Source of the DNA: Prevotellaceae bacterium UBA7028
Lineage (GTDB): Bacteria; Bacteroidota; Bacteroidia; Bacteroidales; Bacteroidaceae
Assembly (NCBI GenBank): GCA_002494215.1
Contig: DLBF01000123.1
Span: 1-37,134, forward strand
Length of the DNA stretch: 37,134 nt
Direction: 5' to 3'
The position numbers and the translations under genes are program-made. Shown here piece by piece: positions 24,444-32,000 of the stretch. The number at the start of each line of letters is the position of its first letter. The first letter of the stretch is position 1. The notes under the pieces are model-generated. The model was given only the letters and a program-made list of their open reading frames with translations, did no database searches and had not been told where the DNA came from.

Positions 24444-24570
24444 GATTACCTCCTTCTCAACAGGAAGAAACCATCTCCTCAGGAACAGATAACTTACCCC
24501 TCAAGAAGAGAAAACCAGGTTCTCAAAACATGATTACTTAAACCTCAAATAAAGGTTACTTTTTCCTCCA
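24444..24570 (+). repeat. Iteron cluster A: six 17-bp copies at exact 22-bp spacing
   Basis: Copies start at 24444, 24466, 24488, 24510, 24532 and 24554, each 22 bp apart. They are the more degenerate set; the best conserved part is TTACyy near the start and CCTCAA at the end. The cluster nearest rep may serve both origin function and repression. Confidence 0.85.
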
Positions 24571-24855
24571 TTTTCAATAATCGATTTCCCAAATTTCGTT
24601 TTCCTTTTTTCGCCAACGGGCACATATTTTTTTCCAGGCAGGGAAAAATTATTCTCCTCCTGGAGAAGAAAATCCCCCCTACCGAGGAGCAAAAATTCTC
24701 CAACTAAAGTCCTGAAAAGAAAAACAATAACTGAAGATTTTTCAGCCATTTAGCTCCCCCATTTCTTCCATTAAGACCGGATATCGTTACTATGATTACG
24801 GGCAAAAACAGACATCGGCTCCCCTACCCCCTCAGTTTAGGGAAAAAGGCGGAAA

Positions 24856-24918
24856 GGTTACTTTCTCCGCAATTCAGAAGTTACCTTCTCCTCAACTCAA
24901 AAGTAACCAAGACCTCAA
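24856..24918 (+). repeat. Iteron cluster B: three copies at 23-bp spacing
   Basis: Copies start at 24856 (GGTTACTTTCTCCGCAA), 24879 (AGTTACCTTCTCCTCAA) and 24902 (AGTAACCAAGACCTCAA). Confidence 0.88.
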
Positions 24919-25112
24919 TTTGAAATATATATTCTGCTGATAGAAATACTTTAATGCAAAACAAGAGCAAATATTCCACAAATAATTGTATTACAAAAGA
25001 ATAAGATTGCAAAAAAGTTGAAATTTTCCCTAAAAAACGGAATATTAATAATGAGTTGTCTTAAAGCAAACGTTTAAATAAAAGCACCAGAAAACGCTAA
25101 AAATGCCTATAA

Positions 25113-25217
25113 GGTTACCTTCTCCTCAACAAAAAGTTACTTTCTCCGCAAAAAAAGGTTCCATTTTTCTCATTTTAAAGTTGGTTTTTCCTCAAAAGAA
25201 GATTACCTTCTCCGCAA
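25113..25217 (+). repeat. Iteron cluster C: five copies at exact 22-bp spacing
   Basis: Copies start at 25113, 25135, 25157, 25179 and 25201. The first, GGTTACCTTCTCCTCAA, is a perfect consensus; the third and fourth are degenerate. The AT-rich segment follows immediately. Confidence 0.92.
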
Positions 25218-25229
25218 TTCGTTTTTTGG

Positions 25230-25384
25230 AAAACACTGGGTTTCAATAAGTTAGGGCTAACACATATATTAATATGCCTAATATGTTATATTAATAAAAG
25301 AAGTAATTTTATTAGGGATATTAACTATATTATCTATATTAGGGATTTGTATGTTGTTGAAAAACAACGTTTTGCGCAGGTTTC
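25230..25384. other. AT-rich segment, candidate unwinding element
   Basis: A strongly AT-rich stretch lies between the direct and inverted iteron clusters. It contains two copies of TATTAGGGAT and a small hairpin at about 25353-25370 (GTTGTT..AACAAC). The position suits the site of strand opening. Confidence 0.6.
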
Positions 25385-25497
25385 TTGTGGAGAACGTAAC
25401 CTTAAATTGAGGAGAAGGTTACCTTGGATTGCAATAAACCCCGCCTTTTGTTGAGGAGAAGGTTACTTTCCCCCACTTTATTGAGGAGAAAGTAACC
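25385..25497 (-). repeat. Iteron cluster D: four inverted copies
   Basis: Inverted iterons occupy 25385-25401, 25407-25423, 25451-25467 and 25481-25497. The first two are 22 bp apart; the third is 44 bp on, leaving one degenerate slot. The last lies just before the stop codon of the ParB-like gene. Confidence 0.88.
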
Positions 25498-25507
25498 TTT
25501 ATGGGTA

Positions 25508-25897
25508 TTATAAATGTGTATCGCGTACATATTGTCTGATTAGCTCAGCTCCTTCTGGCAAGATCTGCTCACCAGCCATATATCGTTTCAGAAATTCGTT
25601 CAGGGCTGTGCGTACCACATCCTGCCTGTCAACCTTACATTGCCAGTGTATTTCCTCCACAGCTCTGTTGTGTCGCTCCTCGAAGAAGATAAGCTTACCG
25701 TTCTGTCGAGGGATGATACTGTTGTCTTTCTTGCGTCCAGGTTTCTTGTATGTGGGCGCTGCGACTTCAGATGTTACATTCTCCGCAATTGGAGCAGGCG
25801 GAGTGCTGGTTGGAACCTTTTCGTACAGTTCTTCTGTTTTTGTTTTCATTCCGTCAGCGATAGCGCTGATGGGTGTTAGTTGTTTGATCTTTGGCAT
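25508..25897 (-). CDS. Small ribbon-helix-helix ParB-like partition protein
   Basis: This 129-residue protein has a flexible, Pro/Thr-rich N-terminal half with a basic KKPGRKKDN patch (51-59). The C-terminal half (about 67-107, KLIFFEERHNRAVEEIHWQCKVDRQDVVRTALNEFLKRYM) reads as a strand then two helices, the pattern of an RHH DNA-binding fold. It follows ParA by 14 bp on the same strand, the usual place for the centromere-binding partner of a small ParA. I do not recognise the exact family; it resembles ParG-like or DUF3408-like adaptors in outline only. Confidence 0.7.
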   Translation of the reverse strand: MPKIKQLTPISAIADGMKTKTEELYEKVPTSTPPAPIAENVTSEVAAPTYKKPGRKKDNSIIPRQNGKLIFFEERHNRAVEEIHWQCKVDRQDVVRTALNEFLKRYMAGEQILPEGAELIRQYVRDTHL

Positions 25898-25911
25898 AGT
25901 GCTACCCTCCC

Positions 25912-26757
25912 CTATTCTTTTTCTTGTTCATTTATGAATGATAAATATGCTTCGCTTGCTTTCTTGTACCATGCAGCGGGTGTCCACTTCTTGTTGCGTG
26001 TACCCTTACCTGTTATCTGCTCGGCCAGACGCATATAGTCGTCTGCAGCTGTGCAGCTTGGAGCGTACTCGAACAGACTCATCTGTTCCTTGGGTGCCTC
26101 GTTGCATTTTGCACACTTACGGATGGGTACAGGGAACACTGGTGTGTTGGGCTGTGAGCGGAAGAACTCCTGCACTTCCTTACCCATCTTCGTTTTCTCG
26201 AACTGAGTCAGCAGATAGCCCATCAGCTCGATATTCTTTCCCATCATCTTGTTTACTTCCTCCACGATGGTCCTTACGGCGTCTTTTCCTTGTACTGAGT
26301 ACAGGTCTGTTCTTACAGGCACGATAACACCGTCAGAGGCTGCAATGGCATTCTTGTTCAGGATGCTGTTACAGCCAGGTGCACAATCTATAAGAATGTA
26401 GTCGTACATGTCTTTCAGAGCGTTCAGTCTGATCGTCAGATAATTCTCGCGATAAACCTTGTCTGCCAGCCATGTATTCAGCTCGTCTATGCGAATGCTG
26501 CTTGGAATGTAATCCATGCCCTTGTAGCGCTCGTATACAGGCGGAGCAATGGTGTCGTCCTTCAGCCAGTCGTACAACGTGGCCACGCCTACTGTGTAGC
26601 TCGACCGGTCTATCGTTATGGTCATGTTACATTGTTTATCTGTGTCCACCAGCAGAACGCGCTTTCCCAGCAGCCAAAGGGCTGTTCCCAGGTTGATGGT
26701 GGTGGTGGTTTTTGCTACCCCACCCTTGTCGTTGATAATAGAAATTACTTTAGCCAT
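25912..26757 (-). CDS. parA: ParA-family partition ATPase
   Basis: This 281-residue cytoplasmic protein has a deviant Walker A motif NDKGGVAKTTTT, with signature lysines K11 and K16; Ala replaces the usual Gly before K16. Walker A' is LLVDTDKQCNMT and Walker B ILIDCAPGCNS. It lacks an N-terminal helix-turn-helix, so it is a short ParA (MinD/Soj-like). ParA moves replicon copies apart on the nucleoid with its ParB partner. It heads the operon with the RHH protein and lies next to the iteron origin, with an AT-rich repeat array upstream. Confidence 0.95.
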   Translation of the reverse strand: MAKVISIINDKGGVAKTTTTINLGTALWLLGKRVLLVDTDKQCNMTITIDRSSYTVGVATLYDWLKDDTIAPPVYERYKGMDYIPSSIRIDELNTWLADKVYRENYLTIRLNALKDMYDYILIDCAPGCNSILNKNAIAASDGVIVPVRTDLYSVQGKDAVRTIVEEVNKMMGKNIELMGYLLTQFEKTKMGKEVQEFFRSQPNTPVFPVPIRKCAKCNEAPKEQMSLFEYAPSCTAADDYMRLAEQITGKGTRNKKWTPAAWYKKASEAYLSFINEQEKE

Positions 26758-26984
26758 TGCTTACATACATTTATTTGCTGCAAATTTACAAATTTGTTTT
26801 CATCCGGCAATGGTATTTTTCAAATATTTTGTATATTCTGCTATATAACATATTCAATATATTCTTCTATATACATATTTCGTATAATAAAATATAGGGA
26901 ATATACATATAATCAATATATCTATATAAAGGAAATACACATATATCCCATATATAAAGATATGTTATATATCCTATATATCCC

Positions 26985-27087
26985 AACTATATAAACTATT
27001 CCAACTATACAACTATATTAACTATATAACTATATCACATATATAAACTATACAACTATTCAAACTATACAACTATATAAACTATAT
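26985..27087. repeat. AACTAT array at 8-9 bp spacing, candidate centromere (parS)
   Basis: Eleven AACTAT copies follow each other at spacings of 9, 9, 8, 9, 8, 18, 8, 9, 8 and 9 bp. Short direct repeats of 7-9 bp are the typical target of RHH partition proteins such as ParG and omega. The array lies about 230 bp upstream of parA. Confidence 0.7.
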
Positions 27088-27117
27088 TATATATACGAAA
27101 TACATGAATACAAAGTG

Positions 27118-27125
27118 GGGTAGGG
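27118..27125 (+). other. GGGTAGGG motif, intergenic member of a strand-biased set
   Basis: GGGTAGGG fits the E. coli KOPS consensus GGGNAGGG. Other exact copies: minus strand at 18553-18560, 23355-23362 and 24822-24829; plus strand at 27414-27421, 27831-27838, 29690-29697, 32132-32139 and 35490-35497. Orientation flips between 24.8 and 27.1 kb, that is at the origin/par region. Confidence 0.6.
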
Positions 27126-27190
27126 GAGTGTTTACGTGATGTTAAAGAAATGGTTCAAGTCTTAAACTTGGTTTAAACAAATGGTTAAAC

Positions 27191-27222
27191 TTTGGTGGAA
27201 TAAAAAATAATGTATACTTTTG
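27191..27222 (+). promoter_or_regulatory. Promoter TTTG-N20-TACTTTTG for the J-domain gene
   Basis: TTTG at 27191-27194 and TACTTTTG at 27215-27222 are exactly 20 bp apart. The box ends 15 bp before the ATG at 27238 and rules out the TTG start at 27220. Confidence 0.75.
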
Positions 27223-27237
27223 CGCAAAATTTGTTAT

Positions 27238-27666
27238 ATGAGGTTTTTTCTAAAGTTCAAGTGGATTTTCTTGTTCATTGGTTTCAGGGTAGCAGGTGGT
27301 AGGGGAGCCTTCTGGGGTTTCCTGCTGGGCAGTTTGATAGACAGCATGATTTCTCCGCCAACAATCAAGTTCCGTGTTTACACCAATTATTCCGATGCCA
27401 ATCAGCAGCAGTGGGGTAGGGGAGCAGGTTCTGCCAATCCTTATCCTTACTTCGACTCGCAGTTGGACGAAGCCTACCGAACCTTAGGTATAACAGAGTC
27501 AGCTACCGACGACGAGGTACGCCAGGCGTATCGTCAGATGGCCTTGAAGTATCACCCAGATCGTCTTGCTTCTCAAGGCGAGGAGGCGCGTCAGGCAGCC
27601 GAAAAGGCATTTCAGCAGATTAATCAGGCCAAAGAAAGAATATTCAAAGCACGTGGGCTGAAATAG
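27238..27666 (+). CDS. Membrane-associated J-domain (DnaJ-like) protein
   Basis: This protein of about 142 residues starts with a hydrophobic, glycine-spaced segment (residues 8-36: WIFLFIGF, GFLLGSLID) that probably inserts in the membrane. A spacer and a C-terminal J domain (about 78-138) follow, with the HPD motif at 106-108 (LKYHPDRL). It has no G/F, zinc or substrate-binding domains, so it would recruit DnaK to a membrane site, in the manner of DjlA. Its own consensus promoter lies just upstream. A direct link with replication is not evident, although J proteins help some plasmid initiators. Confidence 0.9.
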   Translation: MRFFLKFKWIFLFIGFRVAGGRGAFWGFLLGSLIDSMISPPTIKFRVYTNYSDANQQQWGRGAGSANPYPYFDSQLDEAYRTLGITESATDDEVRQAYRQMALKYHPDRLASQGEEARQAAEKAFQQINQAKERIFKARGLK

Positions 27667-27724
27667 GCAAATAAAATGATATAAGGGTAAGTATTTCAAA
27701 ACAACAGGTTTTAAATAGCCTGAA

Positions 27725-27745
27725 TATTTGGTATATACAAAATAT
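27725..27745. repeat. Right copy of the 21-bp near-palindrome
   Basis: It matches 23079-23099 at 20 of 21 positions in direct orientation and ends directly at the ATG of the HAD gene. The two copies bracket 4.6 kb containing rep, the origin, par and the J-domain gene. Confidence 0.7.
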
Positions 27746-28411
27746 ATGAAAAAGGAGTTTCGTGTTGCATTATTTGATTTGGATGGCACACTAATCAATA
27801 CAGAAAGCCAATATACTCAGTTTTGGGAGAGGGTAGGGGAAGAGCTGAATCTCGGCATTCCCAATCTTGCCCAAATAATCAAGGGGCGGACTCTTTCTTC
27901 TATTTTCAGTACTTTTATTCCATCAAAGGAGTTGCAGAAAGAGATTTCCCTCAGACTTGACGTGTTTGAGAGGCAGATGCAGTTTCCCTTTTATCCTGGC
28001 GTGCTAGATTTTTTGGGAGATGTAAGGAAGAATGGAGTAAAATGTGCGGTTGTAACCAGTTCTAATAAAGCAAAGATGAGTGCCGTTAAGCGTAAGATTC
28101 CTTATTTTGAGAATCTGTTTGACAAGGTTCTAACTGCCGAGGATTTTTCTGCTTCCAAACCTGATCCTGCTTGTTATTTATATGGTGCACAGGTTTTTTC
28201 TGCCCAGAAGAATCAGTGTGTGGTATTTGAGGATGCTGTCAACGGTCTTCAGGCGGGTACGTCAGCGGGTATGTTTACCATAGGTTTTGCAACAACCAAT
28301 CCGAGGAGTGTCATTGCGCCATTATGCCATCATGTTCAGGATGATTTTCTTCATCTTACCTATGCTGACGTTGAGAAATTACTTTCAGATTATTGGAGGA
28401 ATAGAGGTTAG
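27746..28411 (+). CDS. HAD-superfamily phosphatase (beta-phosphoglucomutase/phosphatase-like)
   Basis: This cytoplasmic HAD hydrolase has about 221 residues. Motif I is FDLDGT (nucleophile D11, acid/base D13), motif II VVTSSN, motif III Lys in SKPDP, and motif IV FEDAVNG. The helical cap between motifs I and II is of the C1 type found in phosphoglycolate phosphatase, beta-phosphoglucomutase and sugar phosphatases; the substrate cannot be told. The start at 27746 follows the 21-bp palindrome. Its stop codon overlaps that of the convergent DUF4250 gene. Confidence 0.9.
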   Translation: MKKEFRVALFDLDGTLINTESQYTQFWERVGEELNLGIPNLAQIIKGRTLSSIFSTFIPSKELQKEISLRLDVFERQMQFPFYPGVLDFLGDVRKNGVKCAVVTSSNKAKMSAVKRKIPYFENLFDKVLTAEDFSASKPDPACYLYGAQVFSAQKNQCVVFEDAVNGLQAGTSAGMFTIGFATTNPRSVIAPLCHHVQDDFLHLTYADVEKLLSDYWRNRG

Positions 28412-28590
28412 CGGAACTGCTTTTGTTCCTCCATGTATTCGAAGCCAAATTGGCTTAGGTAGTCCTTAATTTCGTTGATATCCTTGCCGAAATCGTCGCA
28501 TAATGCTTCCAGCGAATCGTACTCATTGTCACGCAGAAGCATATTTATGCTTGAGAACAACATAAACGGGTCTTGTGGTAGTTTATCCAT
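28408..28590 (-). CDS. DUF4250 domain protein
   Basis: This 60-residue protein begins MDKLPQDPFMLFSSINMLLRD and ends FGFEYMEEQKQFR, the DUF4250 pattern (PxDPxxLxSxxNxxLRD..YxSLxxLCxD..GFEYxxxxxQF). The family is small and of unknown function. The longer frame from 28626 starts inside the TATCTTTG box at 28624-28631, so the ATG at 28590 is chosen. It overlaps the HAD gene by 4 bp, tail to tail. Confidence 0.9.
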   Translation of the reverse strand: MDKLPQDPFMLFSSINMLLRDNEYDSLEALCDDFGKDINEIKDYLSQFGFEYMEEQKQFR

Positions 28591-28623
28591 CTCTATTTTT
28601 GAGTGTTTGTTGAAAAATTGGTG

Positions 28624-28631
28624 CAAAGATA
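28624..28631 (-). promoter_or_regulatory. -7 box TATCTTTG for the DUF4250 gene
   Basis: TATCTTTG on the minus strand lies 33 bp upstream of the chosen ATG. Confidence 0.6.
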
Positions 28632-28661
28632 CAAAATATATGGGTAAATGTCCCTGTATGT

Positions 28662-28693
28662 TTTGTCTCTTCTGTTTCTTTTTCGTAAATTTG
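28662..28693 (+). promoter_or_regulatory. Promoter TTTG-N20-TAAATTTG for the GlsB/YeaQ gene
   Basis: TTTG at 28662-28665 and TAAATTTG at 28686-28693 are exactly 20 bp apart, 37 bp before the ATG at 28731. Confidence 0.75.
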
Positions 28694-28730
28694 CTCGCTC
28701 TAGACTATAATTTACATTTAAATAGGAATC

Positions 28731-28964
28731 ATGATAGTAGGATTAATCACAGGAATCCTTGCCGGCTTTGTTGCCAGCAAGTTGTTCGACGGAAAGGGTA
28801 AGGGATGTGTTGTAAACCTTGTTTTGGGCATCATTGGCGGTGCCTTAGGAGGCTGGGTTTTCAGTCTTTTTGGTTTGCAGGCATACAGTTGGATGGGCGA
28901 GTTGGTAGTCGCTGTTATTGGCGCTATGCTGTTCTTGGCTATCTGGAACAAGCTTTTGAAGTAA
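28731..28964 (+). CDS. GlsB/YeaQ/YmgE family stress-response membrane protein
   Basis: This 77-residue protein has three hydrophobic segments (about 2-18, 28-47, 55-75) rich in glycine: GLITGILAGFVASKLF, NLVLGIIGGALGGWVF and ELVVAVIGAMLFLAIWN. This is the transglycosylase-associated/GlsB family of small inner-membrane proteins, often stress-induced; their molecular role is unknown. It has its own consensus promoter. The GH31 operon starts 46 bp downstream and could be transcribed by read-through. Confidence 0.92.
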   Translation: MIVGLITGILAGFVASKLFDGKGKGCVVNLVLGIIGGALGGWVFSLFGLQAYSWMGELVVAVIGAMLFLAIWNKLLK

Positions 28965-29010
28965 CACCTCTCTGTATTCTCCACATTTTGTGAAAACAAA
29001 TTAACCATAT

Positions 29011-32000
29011 ATGAAGATCAAATATTTTAGACATTATTTGTTGTGGCTACTGCTGATTGTCTGTAGCCATATCCATGCGCAGGACCAGCTGAACCCTGTT
29101 GCCGATCCCGCGGCAGTGGTCGAGAGCGGCAATGCCCGTTTCACGGTCCTCACCAGCAAGATGATTCGTATCGAGTACAGCAGCACCAGGCAGTTCGAGG
29201 ACCGCGCCACCTTTGCTATCGTTAACCGCAGGTTGCCCGTTCCCTCTTTTTCTACCGAGGAGTCGGATGGCTATCTGTATATCCGCACGGCCGATGTAAC
29301 ATTGCGTTATAAGATTGGTTCCGAGATTAAGGCCTCCGACAAGAAGCCTGATAATCTGCAGGTTACCTTCCTCCTTAATGGTATTACCTGCACCTGGTAT
29401 CCAGGCAAGGACGATGCCCTGAACCTCTTGGGCACCAACAGAACCCTTGATACCGCCTGGGGCGATAATGCCCGTGGCAAGTTAGAGAAAGGCCTTCTCT
29501 CGCGTGCCGGTTGGAGTATTATCGACGAGAGTCCCACTGCCACACGAGGCGACGGCAGCACCACCTTGCCTATGGCTCCCAATGCCGATGGTTACATGTG
29601 GTGGCAGAAGGCAGCCGATGCCACGGCTATCGACTGGTACTTCCTGGGCTATGGTCACCAGTACAAGGAGTGTATCCAGGATTTCACCAGGGTAGGGGGT
29701 CGTGTACCTTTGCCTCCCAAGTATATCTTTGGCTATTGGTACAGTCGTTATTGGGCTTATACCCAGAGCGATTTCCAGGGCATCATACGTGATGTCGAGA
29801 GCAACGACATCCCCATGGACGTCATCATCATGGATATGGACTGGCACCGCAGTGGCTGGACGGGCTGGAGCTGGAACACCAGTCGCATCCCCAATCCTAC
29901 CTCCCTTATCTCTTTCATGCATAATCATGGCCTTCGTACGGCCCTCAATCTTCACCCCTCCGATGGTATAAGCAGTTCCGAGGACAAGTACAAGAATCTC
30001 CGCACTGCCATGGGATTCCCCTCTTCCTATACCGCGACAATTCCCTGGACCATACAGGATTACAGCTTTGCCCGTCCCTTCTTCGATAATATCATCCGTC
30101 CACTCGAGAAGCAGGGTGTCGACTTCTGGTGGCTCGATTGGCAGCAGGAGAAGACCGTTGGCGAGCATGCCAGTGCCAAGGGTTATTCCCTCGCGGATGG
30201 AGCCGATAAGCTGAGCGAGACCTTCTGGTGCAACCACACCTTCTTCGAGGATATGCAGAAGAACCGTCCCGAGCTTCGCCCCGTCATCTATCACCGATGG
30301 GGTGGGTTAGGTTCGCACCGTTATCCCATCTGTTTCAGTGGCGACACATGGGCGGCATGGTCCACCCTCGGCTACGAGATATTCTTCACCAGCAACGCCA
30401 GCAACGTCTGCTACGCCTATTGGGGCCACGATTTGGGTGGTCATCAGGGAGGCGACAACGACCCCGAGCTCCTGCTGCGCTGGTTGCAGTTCGGAGCCTT
30501 CACTCCCATCTTCCGTACCCATGCCACCAACGATTCCAAGTTAGAGCGTAAGATCTGGAAGTACAGCAACTTCGAGCAGCTTCGCGAGGCTGTCCGCCTG
30601 CGCTATCAGATGTTCCCCTATCTCTATACGGCAGCCCGCGAGACCTACGATACCGGTATTGGCATGAACCGTCCCCTCTATTACGAATGGCCCGAGGAGA
30701 ATAATGCCTATGTCTATGAGGACGAGTACATGTTCGGCAACGATATGCTCGTGGCTCCCATCTATACCGCCTCCCACAATGGCATCAGCAACCGCAACGT
30801 CTGGCTGCCTGCTGGCTTGTGGTGGGATGTAACAGAGAACCGTCTGCGTCAGGGCGGCAGTGTCTTCCGTGGCAAATATACGTTGGACCAGTTCCCCGTC
30901 TTCTATCGCCCCGGCAGTGTCATCCCCTTCTATCCCGTCCAGCGTAGCGTTGTCACCAATCCTGCCGAGATTATCCTCAAGGTAGTCCCTGGAGCCGATG
31001 GCACAGGCTCGTTCTACGAGGATGGTGGAGCCAATCAGGACTACCTCACAGGTGGATATGCCCGCACGACCTTCTCTTATAGCAATCTCTCTGCTTCCAG
31101 CAAGCGTCTTACCATCCATCCCCGCGAGGGCAGCTTCACCGGCATGCCCACCACACGTACCTGGAGCGTTCAGTTCTTGGGCATTCAGAAGGCTCCTCAG
31201 GCTATCAGCGTCAGCAACGACATGCCTTTCGAGCAGAGTTACGATGCCGAGGCGAAGGTCCTGACCGTTAGTATCCCTACGTCAGCTCTCGACAAGGAGA
31301 TTGTCATCCAGTTGGATGGGGTAGAGGCTGATTCCGCCCCCCAGGCCATTGCTCCTCAGGTGGTTAGCGAGGACGCTTCGCAGTCCGTCGGCTCTCCCAA
31401 CAGGAACGTAGCCCGTGTTTCTGGTGTATCCCGACTCTATGTCCGTGGTTCAGCCATCCCCGGTGGCGTGCAGGAGCTCACCAGCTTCAACAGCCGCAAT
31501 TGCTTCAAGTATCATGGCAAGTTGCTCCCTGGCACCTTCGTTATTTCTCCTTCCAAGACGGGCGGCACACGCTTCTACAAGCCTGCCCAGTTCAATGCCA
31601 ATGTCGTTAACGATGGCATCAGCTATACCACCACTACGGATAGTACCGCTGCCGTCTGGACCGTTCTCTTCGAGGCCGATAACTATCGCTTTACCGTTAC
31701 CCCCACCTCCACTTCGGCCGGCACCATGCAGGGCGAGCTGTTCACCTGGTGGTACGAGTCATGGATCTGTGGCGGTTGTGTCGAGGACAACCAGACCCCT
31801 GGCGCTGGCAACTGGCAGATTTCCAGTGGCAAGGCTATGGAGCAGTCGTCCCTGAATCCTTACGAATGGACTTGGACGGGCGAGCTGCGCAATTATACCA
31901 GCAACGACGAGCCTAAGCGCTTCAAGATCAATGGCCAGTATGGTTGGAGTCCCAAGGTGCTGCACCCCTTCAAGCAGGACGAGAGCATCCTCACGGCCAA

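Larger units (their letters stand above)
24345..25507. other. Iteron-type replication origin region
   Basis: This gene-free 1.16-kb stretch between rep and the par operon holds four clusters of a 17-bp iteron (consensus GGTTACYTTCTCCTCAA), AT-rich spacers and a very AT-rich segment at 25230-25384. Fourteen copies are direct; four or more, next to the par genes, are inverted. Short open frames here, such as one near 24534-24749, are fortuitous. The layout (initiator, direct iterons, AT-rich unwinding region, inverted iterons) is that of a plasmid or chromid oriV. Confidence 0.88.
26758..27237. other. 480-bp AT-rich region upstream of parA and dnaJ, no gene
   Basis: No coding sequence is supportable. 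The stretch is built from TATA-rich words, with AACTAT repeats at 26985-27087, pieces of the GTATATAC near-palindrome (about 26868-26884 and 27091-27105), a GGGGTAGGGGAG at 27117-27128, GTTTAAAC near 27172 and the dnaJ promoter. It is the likely centromere and par control region. Confidence 0.65.

Noticed and set aside
24534..24749. 71-codon open frame in the origin
   Set aside because: It overlaps iteron cluster A, and its composition reflects the iteron sequence.
24444..25217. CRISPR array
   Set aside because: The repeats are 17 bp with 5-bp gaps, degenerate, and beside an initiator gene, with no cas genes.
24444..25497. Iterons as DnaA boxes (TTCTCCTCA versus TTATCCACA)
   Set aside because: Two mismatches in nine positions. 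One inverted copy (TTCTCCACA) has a single mismatch, but this is within iteron variation. I see no clear DnaA box.
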